From NCBI RefSeq assembly GCF_000685095.1, contig NZ_BAYE01000011.1, positions 62,001 to 126,000 of the forward strand: a stretch of DNA of 64,000 nucleotides. The letters run 5' to 3'. The translations under genes and the position numbers were made by a program. Of this stretch, positions 17,673 to 25,157 are shown one piece after another. Within the stretch, counting starts at the first letter, position 1. Each line of letters begins with the position of its first letter. Below the pieces are notes generated by a model that saw only the letters and a list, made by a program, of their open reading frames with translations, was not told where the DNA came from and did not search any database. Source of the DNA: Paraburkholderia caledonica NBRC 102488 (GTDB lineage: Bacteria > Pseudomonadota > Gammaproteobacteria > Burkholderiales > Burkholderiaceae).

Positions 17673-18335
17673 TTATTCGCCGCCCGCGGAGGTGGCCATG
17701 GCGGGACGCGGCGCGAGTTCGATGAGGTGGTCAAACGCGTCGCAGGCGCCGCGGCACGCTTCTTCGATACTGGCTTGAGTTTGCATATCGACATCGGCGC
17801 ACATTGCGCGAACGAACGCCGGCCAACGCACACCGAGTGCCTCGCGGCCCGCCTTGAGGTATCCGAGAGGATGAGGCGCGAGCCGTTCTTTCAGGCGTTC
17901 GTATAAAACCGCGCCGCCCAACTGCGAACCTTCGATCACATAGCACACGCCCCAACGATAAGCGGCGCTCTTGCTGCCGGTCCAGTGACGCGTACTACTT
18001 ACTTCCTGGGCACCAGCGCGATCTTCCGGTTTTACCGATACGTGAGCCAGATCCATGTCGATCAACGCGACGCGATTACGGGCTGGGACCAGCGCCCCTG
18101 CTTGAGGTCCATCGCTGAAATGCGCTAGCCAGGCCTCGAGTTGTACGAGCCATTCGCGAAGAATGACCAGATGCGCGACGTAATCGCGGAGCGCGACACT
18201 GTCGACCGACAGCGGCATCAGGAGGTGAGTCGACTCGTGGCGTTGCGAAGTTGCTGCACGCAAAGCGGTGAGCACCTTGGGCGGGCCACTAGCTGTACCC
18301 GTGGGCTGGCGGGCGATGTCGGATTTTGGGGTCAA
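17673..18335 (-). CDS. bphO: Biliverdin-producing heme oxygenase
   Basis: A 220-residue BphO/HemO-type heme oxygenase that opens heme to biliverdin, the phytochrome chromophore. The proximal heme ligand is H33 in LRAATSQRHESTH. The distal-helix glycine motif is YVIEGSQLGGAVLYERL, the family-defining EGSxLGG. Length is normal for bacterial enzymes with a slightly extended N-terminus. It is the first gene of a minus-strand pair with a histidine kinase, convergent to bphP; the linkage supports the chromophore assignment. Confidence 0.9.
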   Translation of the reverse strand: MTPKSDIARQPTGTASGPPKVLTALRAATSQRHESTHLLMPLSVDSVALRDYVAHLVILREWLVQLEAWLAHFSDGPQAGALVPARNRVALIDMDLAHVSVKPEDRAGAQEVSSTRHWTGSKSAAYRWGVCYVIEGSQLGGAVLYERLKERLAPHPLGYLKAGREALGVRWPAFVRAMCADVDMQTQASIEEACRGACDAFDHLIELAPRPAMATSAGGE

Positions 18336-18519
18336 CGTGCTGGCGAAAACTGGAAAATAGCTGAAGCGAATGACGGGAGGAGGCTTGACGAGACGCTGCG
18401 TGCGATGGGCGCCGCGCAGGAAACGCGTGCCATTACAACTGGGCGTACCGCATCAAATGATCAGTTGGAAGAGGGGCTAATGTCAAGCGCGCAACGCGCG
18501 CACCGCGCCGAACGCTCGA

Positions 18520-18687
18520 ATGAAACGCATGATCCAAACTAAACCGCAAGCTGCGCATCTTGAGACGATTGCGCAATTTGTTGAGCGCGGCCAGCGTTCT
18601 GCGTTTGCGGGGCCGGTTCTACAGTACGTCATCGATCGCGCGAAGCCGGAACAGTCTAGCGCGACGCAACTCCTGGAGGATCGGTGA
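18520..18687 (+). CDS. Small ORF translationally coupled to the TehA-like gene
   Basis: A 55-codon frame starting ATGAAACGC and ending TGA at 18685-18687, sharing the A of the following ATG (TGATG overlap). The peptide is soluble and helix-prone (LETIAQFVERGQRSAF, then GPVLQYVIDRA). Its TGATG junction places the transporter ribosome binding site (GGAGGA) inside its last codons, the classic layout for coupling. There is no clear ribosome binding site of its own; ATG 18529 is another possible start. I recognise no family. It is either a real small protein or a leader ORF regulating the transporter. Confidence 0.45.
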   Translation: MKRMIQTKPQAAHLETIAQFVERGQRSAFAGPVLQYVIDRAKPEQSSATQLLEDR

Positions 18688-19709
18688 TGGACACCAGTCG
18701 TGGCTCAGTACCCGTTGCATTCTTCGGTATCGCGGTGGGCGCTTTGGCGCTCGCCAATCTGTGGCGCGTGGCGATCAGGCTGTGGCACTTGCCGCCCGCC
18801 ATTGGAACGTTGACGACGGTAGCCGCGTTAGTCGTGTGGCTCGCAATTCTCGTCGCCTACGGGCTGAAGTGGCTGACCCGCACTGCCGAGGCTCGTGAGG
18901 AAATGCAGCATCCGGTGCAGTCGTCGTTCGCGGCGCTCGCGCCCGTGTCGAGCATGCTGGCCGCGCAGCTTTTGCAGCCGCACGCATATCGCCTCGCACT
19001 CGCGCTGTTCGGTGTGGCCGTGGTCGCGCAACTGGCACTCGGCGTGTATCTGCATGGACGACTCTGGCAAGGCGGACGCAAGCCGGAACTCGTCACGCCG
19101 ACCATTTACCTGCCGACCGTGGCGCCGGGTTTCGTCGCGGGCACAGCGGCGGCGGCCTTCGGTTTTCATCAGCTGGGCGGCCTCTTTTTCGGTGCGGGCT
19201 TGCTGTCCTGGCTTGCCATCGAATCGCTGATTCTGCATCGTGCAGCCGTGCATGAACCGCTGCCTGAAGCACTGCGTCCCACGCTCGGCATCCAGCTCGC
19301 GCCGCCGGTGGTGGGTGGCGTGAGTTACCTCAGCTTGACGAGCGGCACGCCTGATCTGTTCGCGCTGATCCTGCTCGGATATGGGGTTTATCAAGGACTG
19401 TTGCTGTTGCGGTTGCTGCCGTGGATTCGTCAACAGGCTTTCGTGCCTGGTTACTGGGCCTTCAGCTTCGGTGTAGCCGCTTTACCGACGATGGCGCTGC
19501 GTATGGTCGAACGAGGCACCGCAGGAGCCGTTGAATGGGCTGCACCGGCTCTGTTCATTCTGGCCAACGTGATCATCGCGATTCTGGCCGTCAAGACGCT
19601 CGCGTTGCTGGTGCGGGGCAAGCTGATTCCGCCGGCCGCGGCGCCAGTTGCAGGCGCTCAATCGGCACTGCAAACACCCGCGGATTTGCGAGTGACGCGG
19701 GCGAGCTAA
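18687..19709 (+). CDS. TehA/TDT-family tellurite-resistance or dicarboxylate transporter (SLAC1-like)
   Basis: A 340-residue membrane protein with about ten hydrophobic helices spread over its length, matching the TDT family (TehA, Mae1, SLAC1). TehA proteins are anion channels linked to tellurite resistance when over-expressed. Typical features are PVAFFGIAVGALALANLWR near the N-terminus and PLPEALRPTLGIQLAPPVVG after the sixth helix. ATG 18687 is preferred; a GTG at 18684 is directly in frame, and GGAGGA lies at 18675-18680. A small ORF ends at its start codon. No tehB is next to it. Confidence 0.82.
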   Translation: MDTSRGSVPVAFFGIAVGALALANLWRVAIRLWHLPPAIGTLTTVAALVVWLAILVAYGLKWLTRTAEAREEMQHPVQSSFAALAPVSSMLAAQLLQPHAYRLALALFGVAVVAQLALGVYLHGRLWQGGRKPELVTPTIYLPTVAPGFVAGTAAAAFGFHQLGGLFFGAGLLSWLAIESLILHRAAVHEPLPEALRPTLGIQLAPPVVGGVSYLSLTSGTPDLFALILLGYGVYQGLLLLRLLPWIRQQAFVPGYWAFSFGVAALPTMALRMVERGTAGAVEWAAPALFILANVIIAILAVKTLALLVRGKLIPPAAAPVAGAQSALQTPADLRVTRAS

Positions 19710-19727
19710 CCTGAAGGCGATGCTCCG

Positions 19728-20738
19728 TTGCTGACGTGTCGGTACCCCGCACCGTTGCAACCGGACGATGCAAAGAACGACAACGAAGTCGCAATGGGCG
19801 TCGGCCCGATCACCGGCAGCCGCTGGGGCCTGAAGGGTAATGAGGATCTGGGCGGCGGTCTATCCGCGGTCTTCCGGCTCGAGAACGGCTTCAATCTCTG
19901 GAACGGTCAGCTCGCGAGCTCCGGCACGCTCTTCAACCGGATGGCCTACGTCGGCTTGTCCAGCAACAAGTACGGCACGGTCACGTTCGGCCGCCAGAAC
20001 ACGCCGCTGTTCGATCAGCTCGGCAACGTGTACGACCCGCTGACGGTTGGCAACTACGATCAGGATGGATGGCTGCCGGGCGCACTCGGTTATGGTCTGC
20101 GTCAGAACAACTCGGTTAAGTACAGCGGGCAGTTCGGCGGTTTGAATGTAGAAGCCATGTACGGTTTCGGTGGCGTGGCTGGCTGCACCGGCGCGAACAA
20201 CATGTACGGCCTGACGGCGTCGTACACATATGGCGGCCTGTCGCTCGACGCGGGCTACCAGCAGAACAGCGACGCGAACAACCGCAAGTTCAACGTAGTC
20301 AACGTGAGCGCGGTCTACGCATTCAGCACGGTCAAGGCATACGCCGGCTGGCTGCACGCGCAGGACAACACCGGCATGGTCGACCTCTTCATGGCGGCGG
20401 CGAACTCGCCGGCAGCGGCCTGGACAACGCCGGTGGCCAACACCAATCGTATCGACGACGGCTTCTACCTCGGCACCACGTGGCAAATCACGCCGCCGCT
20501 GCTGCTGACCGCCGCGGCCTATTACGACCATTCGCGCAATGCGCTGAACGCGGATCAAACCACGCTGAGCCGCGGCACCCGCTACTCGGGCGTACTGCTT
20601 GCCGAGTACTCGCTGTCCAAGCGCACTGAAGTGTATGGAACGGTCGACTTCATTCGCGGCACCGGTGCGGCCACCGCCGACTTCCCCGGCCGCAACAACC
20701 AGACCGGCGTTGCCGTGGGCCTGCGCAACATCTTCTGA
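19728..20738 (+). pseudogene. Gram-negative porin (OmpC-like), N-terminally truncated
   Basis: The frame encodes about 320 residues of a trimeric 16-strand porin: GSRWGLKGNEDLGGGLSAVF, a loop-3 region near DQLG, many alternating amphipathic strands, and the required C-terminal phenylalanine (VGLRNIF). Missing are the signal peptide and the first beta strand, which begin such proteins (roughly 45 residues). The DNA just upstream resembles a shifted first strand (frame +1 reads ADVSV near 19730), suggesting deletion plus frameshift. It lies 18 bp after the TehA-like gene with no promoter room. Without a signal it cannot reach the outer membrane, so I call it a pseudogene. Confidence 0.72.
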
Positions 20739-20830
20739 CGCCCGGTCCGCTCCCGGCAGGCCAGTGAAGCTGGGCATGGCTGCTCATGTACCGGGTTTCA
20801 CTGCCTGCATGATGGCGGTGACGTGAACAC

Positions 20831-21028
20831 TCAATCCTTCGCCAGAAACCCCATCAGCCGTGCCGCCGCAACAATCTTGAGCAGATGCTGCGCGACCAGC
20901 GTGTCGACGGTCGGCACGCCTGTGATATCTATGATCGCGGTCGCCGCCTCGTTTTCGACGATGTAGTCGAGCAGACTCTCGTATTGCCCTACCAGGCGGG
21001 TGCGTTCCCCGTCCCGCCGACACGGCAT
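20831..21028 (-). pseudogene. Fragment of an RsbR-like STAS domain (anti-anti-sigma)
   Basis: About 50 codons encode the middle of a STAS domain: YESLLDYIVENEAATAIIDI, then TGVPTVDTLVAQHLLK, then VAAARLMG. This matches the core of RsbR/RsbS-type antagonists, including the phosphorylatable threonine region DITGVPTVDT. Both the N-terminal sensor and start of the fold, and the usual ending after RLMGA, are gone: the reading stops five codons later. The first ten codons from 21028 are not STAS-like. A decayed stress-regulator gene next to the truncated porin. Confidence 0.65.
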
Positions 21029-21200
21029 GCCCCTTGCGGCCTCAAACGTTGCGGCGCTGCATGACGTGGCGCCGGTTCACCTCGCCGGTAGACGCCAGAG
21101 AATCTTCCGACACAAGCAGCCACGTGCCATGCATGGTCGCCGTGCTTCACCTCAAGGTGTCCCTTTCTAACTGAACGTCCGCTTCGCCCGGAGGCAACTG

Positions 21201-21677
21201 ATGGACATGCCCGAATCGGCCAAATCCACGTCGCAATCCGCTGATCGCGCGGACACGTCTGACGCAAGCAATACGTCCGACGAATTGCGCCTCACTGCCG
21301 TGCAAGAAAAACTGCAGGTCGATGTCGACAGAATCGAGACCGGTTCAGTCCGGGTCCGCAAAGTCATTCAGGAGGAGACGAAGCCGGTTTCCGTGACCTT
21401 GCGCCAGGAGCACGTTGAAGTTCGGCGCGTGCCGGTCAATCGGCCTGTCGATGACCGCTATGCGCCGCGGCAGGAAGGCGACACGCTCATCATTCCGGTC
21501 TTCGAGTACGTGCCGGTAGTAAAAATGCAACTCATGTTGAAGGAAGAGGTGCACATAACAACCGTCGAATCACAGCATGAAGCAGTTCGCGAATTCACTT
21601 TGAAGTCCGAAGAATTAGTCATTGAGCGGCGTGAAGGCACGGATGGCGAGTGGAAACCCGAAACGGGCACCGAGTAG
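21201..21677 (+). CDS. DUF2382 stress protein (YsnF/AvaK-like), single domain
   Basis: A 158-residue acidic soluble protein whose residues about 30-150 form a DUF2382 domain: LTAVQEKLQVDVDRIETGSV, then HVEVRRVPVNRPV, then TLIIPVFEYVPVV. The family is associated with general stress responses; its biochemical role is not established. The ATG at 21201 has a strong GGAGG ribosome binding site. It is followed 89 bp downstream by a larger DUF2382 protein, so the two likely act together. Confidence 0.75.
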   Translation: MDMPESAKSTSQSADRADTSDASNTSDELRLTAVQEKLQVDVDRIETGSVRVRKVIQEETKPVSVTLRQEHVEVRRVPVNRPVDDRYAPRQEGDTLIIPVFEYVPVVKMQLMLKEEVHITTVESQHEAVREFTLKSEELVIERREGTDGEWKPETGTE

Positions 21678-21766
21678 CGCGTCCTGGGAACGGTCGTTGC
21701 GCGACAGCCGGGACGCGTTCCATTTGGACTTGCGTAGGCCTGGTCAACTCTTTTGGGAGATCTGCA

Positions 21767-22639
21767 ATGACTCACACTATCATCGGCGTATTCGATTCAT
21801 TCGCGCGGGCGGAAGCCGCAAAAATCCGCCTGGAAACTGAAGGCGTTGCAGCTGCGAACATGGCCGTGCATGCTCAGGACGCAGGGCTCGGCGCGTCCGC
21901 CACAACCGATACGGGCCTCGGGACAACACCGGTTTCCTCGACAGACGCCACGGGCCAGGAGCACGAAGGCGCGATGGGACGCATCGAACATTTTTTCAAA
22001 CGGCTCTTCGGTGACGACGACCGTCCGGAAGAAGCCGGCCACTATCAGGAAGCGGTACGTCGCGGCGGTGCATTGCTGTCTGTGGATGTGAATGACGAAT
22101 CGTCGGTGGAGAGAGTGCAAGAGGCGTTGTACGCCGCCGGTGCTGTCGACATCGATTCGCGCGTTGCACAATGGCGCGGCGCGGGCTATACCGGATACGA
22201 CCGCAACGCGCCCGCCTACACGAGCGAGGAAATAGCAGCCGAACGCAAGGCGTTTCCAGTCGTACAGGAGTCGCTCCAAGTCGGCAAACGCGAAGTCTCG
22301 ACGGGAGGCGTACGTGTTTATTCGCGCGTCACCGAAACGCCCGTGAGCGAAGCGGTTACCCTGCGCGAGGAGCACGCCACGATAGAACGGCGCGCGGTGG
22401 ACCGCCCCGCGACTACGGCCGACCTGACCGAGAGTTCTGTCGAGGTTCGCGAAACTGCGGAGCAGGCCGTCGTCGCGAAGACAGCTAGAGTCGTTGAGGA
22501 AGTGGTGGTTGGCAAGGAGTCGAGCAGTCGCACTGAAACTGTCAACGACACAGTCCGCGGTACCGAAGTCGAAGTTGAGCGAGTGGAAGGAACCGACAAG
22601 ACCACGCGGCTCGACGAAGTTGGGAACAAGCCCATCTAA
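21767..22639 (+). CDS. Stress protein with N-terminal 17M-like fold and C-terminal DUF2382
   Basis: A 290-residue protein. Residues 1-130 resemble the general stress protein 17M fold (HTIIGVFDSFARAEAAKIRL, and LLSVDVNDESSVERVQEAL). Residues about 160-285 are DUF2382 (VVQESLQVGKREVSTGG, then ATIERRAVDRPA). The ATG at 21767 was chosen because it follows GGGAGATCTGCA and begins the conserved domain; the open frame extends upstream to 21650 without similarity. It sits downstream of a single-domain DUF2382 gene, as is common in Burkholderiaceae. Confidence 0.8.
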   Translation: MTHTIIGVFDSFARAEAAKIRLETEGVAAANMAVHAQDAGLGASATTDTGLGTTPVSSTDATGQEHEGAMGRIEHFFKRLFGDDDRPEEAGHYQEAVRRGGALLSVDVNDESSVERVQEALYAAGAVDIDSRVAQWRGAGYTGYDRNAPAYTSEEIAAERKAFPVVQESLQVGKREVSTGGVRVYSRVTETPVSEAVTLREEHATIERRAVDRPATTADLTESSVEVRETAEQAVVAKTARVVEEVVVGKESSSRTETVNDTVRGTEVEVERVEGTDKTTRLDEVGNKPI

Positions 22640-22654
22640 TTTCAGGGAACGGTG

Positions 22655-22689
22655 AGGCCGATTGCGAAAGAGAGCGTTCGAACCGGCCT
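22655..22689. terminator. Stem-loop between convergent genes
   Basis: AGGCCG at 22655-22660 pairs with CGGCCT at 22684-22689, and an inner CGAA/TTCG pair extends the structure. It fills the 58-bp gap between the convergent DUF2382 and cytochrome c genes, where a bidirectional terminator would be expected. There is no T-run on either side, so the call is weak. Confidence 0.3.
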
Positions 22690-22697
22690 TGCCTGCT

Positions 22698-24050
22698 TCA
22701 CTTCTGGATCTTGCTGCGCACAGTCGAGACGTCGCGCGTTGCAACCGGCCGTGCCTCGTTACCCCACGCAGTACGCACGAAGCTCAAGACCCTGGCGATC
22801 TCTCTGTCGGTGAACTGATTCCTGAACGCCGGCATCTCGCGATGTATTGGTCCATTCTCCGTCTGCGGACTGGTGCCGCCCTCAAGAACGAGCCGGATCA
22901 ACGACGACGTGTCCGACGCGAGTACTGCCGGATTGCCCGCCAGCGCGGGGAATTTGTGTGATTCCCCGCGCCCGTCGGCTTGATGACACTTCGCGCAAAA
23001 CGACATGTAGAGTCCAGCCCCGGGGCGCTCTATCTCACCCGCCTTCAACGACACAGCCGTCTCCTGTAACTTCTGCGTGTCCGGCATGTAAGCACCGGAG
23101 CTCTGCCGCGCGGGGAGGCTCTTCAGATATCGTGCGACCGCGTTCAGGTCGTCGTCGCTGAAGTATTGCCCGCTGTCCTCGACCACTTCCACCATGCTGC
23201 CAAACGTCACGACATGCACATCCACGCCGTGGCCGGACTTGAGAAAAGAGGCGATGTCACGCGGCGATAGACGCCCTAGTCCGGAACCCGGGTCCCCGGT
23301 GAGGTTAGGCGCGAACCAGTGATCGTTCGTTCCGCCTGTCAGGTACAGCTTCGACGACTCGTCGTAGCCGCGCTCCTCGAACCCGGGGCCACGAGGCGTG
23401 TGACATGCGCCGCAGTGGCCGAGCGATTGCACGATGTAGGCGCCTCGATTCCATAGCGCGTCGCGTTTGCCGTCCGGAACGAAGCGCTCGTGCCGCACGA
23501 ATGCGAAATCCCAGAAGACGAGGCCCCAGCGCTGACTGAACGGGAACGGCAATTTCGTTTCAGGCGGCCGGTGCGCGACCGGCTGCACGCCATGCATGAA
23601 GTACGCGTAGAGGGCGTGCATATCCGAGTCGTTGATCTTCGTGAACGACGCATACGGCATGGCCGGGTAGAGCCGCTTGCCGCCGGGCGCCACGCCGTCG
23701 CGCAGCGCGCGCTCGAAGTCGGCATAGCTGTAGCGGCCGATTCCGGTTTGCGGGTCGGGCGTGATGTTGGTCGAATAGATGGTGCCGAACGGCGAGCCCA
23801 TCGGGAGGCCGCCGGCGAACGGCGCGCCTTGCTTCGGCACCGTATGGCAGCCGGCGCAGTCACCGAGCTTCGCGAGATAGGCGCCACGTGAAATCAGCGC
23901 GGGGTCCGACAGTGCAACTTCATCGTCGACGCTGGGCGAAGCTGGCTGCGCAAGACTGCGTGCGCACAGCCCCGCCACCATCGTCATGGCGAGCGTCAAA
24001 GCGAAGGCGGTGCACGCGGCGCGCGGCCGGATCCGTTTCATATCAGTCAT
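22698..24050 (-). CDS. Tri-heme cytochrome c, dehydrogenase cytochrome-subunit type
   Basis: A 450-residue exported protein with a signal peptide (TAFALTLAMTMVAGLCARSLA-Q). It has three class-I heme motifs, CAGCH, CGACH and CAKCH, in three consecutive domains with downstream methionine ligands. Size and spacing match the cytochrome subunits of membrane alcohol or gluconate dehydrogenases (AdhB-like). The start at 24050 overlaps the preceding small membrane gene by ATGA, making it the last gene of the cytochrome oxidase operon. No dehydrogenase subunit is adjacent. It likely delivers electrons to the oxidase (inference). Confidence 0.88.
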   Translation of the reverse strand: MTDMKRIRPRAACTAFALTLAMTMVAGLCARSLAQPASPSVDDEVALSDPALISRGAYLAKLGDCAGCHTVPKQGAPFAGGLPMGSPFGTIYSTNITPDPQTGIGRYSYADFERALRDGVAPGGKRLYPAMPYASFTKINDSDMHALYAYFMHGVQPVAHRPPETKLPFPFSQRWGLVFWDFAFVRHERFVPDGKRDALWNRGAYIVQSLGHCGACHTPRGPGFEERGYDESSKLYLTGGTNDHWFAPNLTGDPGSGLGRLSPRDIASFLKSGHGVDVHVVTFGSMVEVVEDSGQYFSDDDLNAVARYLKSLPARQSSGAYMPDTQKLQETAVSLKAGEIERPGAGLYMSFCAKCHQADGRGESHKFPALAGNPAVLASDTSSLIRLVLEGGTSPQTENGPIHREMPAFRNQFTDREIARVLSFVRTAWGNEARPVATRDVSTVRSKIQK

Positions 24051-24550
24051 CGCCACGCGGTGCACGGTGAGACGAGCAGTACGGCCAATCCTGCCGTGAC
24101 CAGGCCGACGAGAAAGAGCACGCTGAGTATGAGCGCTGCCATCGCGAGAAAACGGGTTCTTCCCGCTGTTGTGTCGGACACGGAAGCAGCAGAATCGGGG
24201 CGCGCGCCGCGCGCTATGCGCCAGCTTCGCCAGGCCACCCACACACCCGCGATACCGACCAGCAGCGCGACGATACTCATCGCGTTCAATGCCGGCATGA
24301 GCCACGACCATTGAGGCGCGGGGAGCGCACGCCGATGCGGGTAACACGCCTGAGCGGCGAGCGTCTCGCCAACTTCCGTCTGCAACCCCCATGCTGCGGC
24401 CGCGCCCAACAGACCGAACAGCATCATCAGCGCCCCGCCGCGCCGTGGGTAGGGATTCAGACGGTCGGATCTGCGGCCGGCGCCTTGCCGCGCGGTCGCC
24501 GGGTCCGGCTCGCCCGGCGGCTTCTGATAAAGCTCTGCGGCTAACATCAT
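24047..24550 (-). CDS. Small membrane subunit of the CoxMNOP-like oxidase
   Basis: A 167-residue protein with three hydrophobic helices (ALMMLFGLLGAAAAWG; LNAMSIVALLVGIAGVWVAW; FLAMAALILSVLFLVGLV). Its position directly after the subunit III gene matches CoxP of the Bradyrhizobium coxMNOP cluster, as I remember it. Function is unassigned; probably assembly or stability of the oxidase. ATGATG at 24550 and 24547 offers two adjacent starts behind GGAGCGCG. The stop overlaps the tri-heme cytochrome start by ATGA. Confidence 0.6.
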   Translation of the reverse strand: MMLAAELYQKPPGEPDPATARQGAGRRSDRLNPYPRRGGALMMLFGLLGAAAAWGLQTEVGETLAAQACYPHRRALPAPQWSWLMPALNAMSIVALLVGIAGVWVAWRSWRIARGARPDSAASVSDTTAGRTRFLAMAALILSVLFLVGLVTAGLAVLLVSPCTAWR

Positions 24551-24557
24551 CGCGCTC

Positions 24558-25157
24558 CTAGAAAAGAAAAGGCGTGACGTACAGCGTGGTAAAAATAAAG
24601 AGCCAGACGACATCGACGAAATGCCAGTACAGGCCGCCGATTCTCAGCGCAGCACAACGCTTTTCGTCGAAGTAACCGAGCGCCGTCCAGCCGAGCAGAC
24701 AAGACAGCACGACAAGTCCGACGAGCACGTGGATCACGTGAAAGCCTGTGATCGTGAAGTAAAGCGATCCGTAAAGATGCGTTGCGATGCCGTACGGGTG
24801 GTCGTGCCACTCTTTCATCTGAATGGCGACGAAGACGACGCCGAGAACGATCGCCAATGCCATCGACGCCACCGCCCAGCGAATTCTGCGCCGGCGCACC
24901 AGGCGCTCGCACAACCACACGAACAGGCTGCTCGACAGCAGAACGCACGTATTGAGCGCCCCGATGCCGATCTTGGGCAGCCCTTCCGGCGGCCAGTGCA
25001 TCTCGGTCTGCGAGCCGAGATACAGATACGAAAAGATCAGATAACCAAAGAGCGACGCTTCGGTGGCGACCGTCGCCATCATGCCCCACCAGCCGCTCGA
25101 TAATTTTCCGGCGCTGCCGACAGGAAGAACCGGCACGTTATCCGTCAGCTCACTCAT
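24558..25157 (-). CDS. coxO: Cytochrome c oxidase subunit III
   Basis: A 199-residue COX3-family protein with five to six membrane helices. Signatures include WWGMMATVATEASLFGYLIF, ATHLYGSLYFTITGFHVIHV and YWHFVDVVWLFIFTTLYV. It lacks the first two helices of the seven-helix form, like other short bacterial subunit III proteins. The start at 25157 (MSELTD) overlaps the end of the subunit I gene by 8 bp; an upstream ATG at 25172 is less likely. The symbol follows the coxMNOP gene order and is tentative. Confidence 0.85.
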   Translation of the reverse strand: MSELTDNVPVLPVGSAGKLSSGWWGMMATVATEASLFGYLIFSYLYLGSQTEMHWPPEGLPKIGIGALNTCVLLSSSLFVWLCERLVRRRRIRWAVASMALAIVLGVVFVAIQMKEWHDHPYGIATHLYGSLYFTITGFHVIHVLVGLVVLSCLLGWTALGYFDEKRCAALRIGGLYWHFVDVVWLFIFTTLYVTPFLF

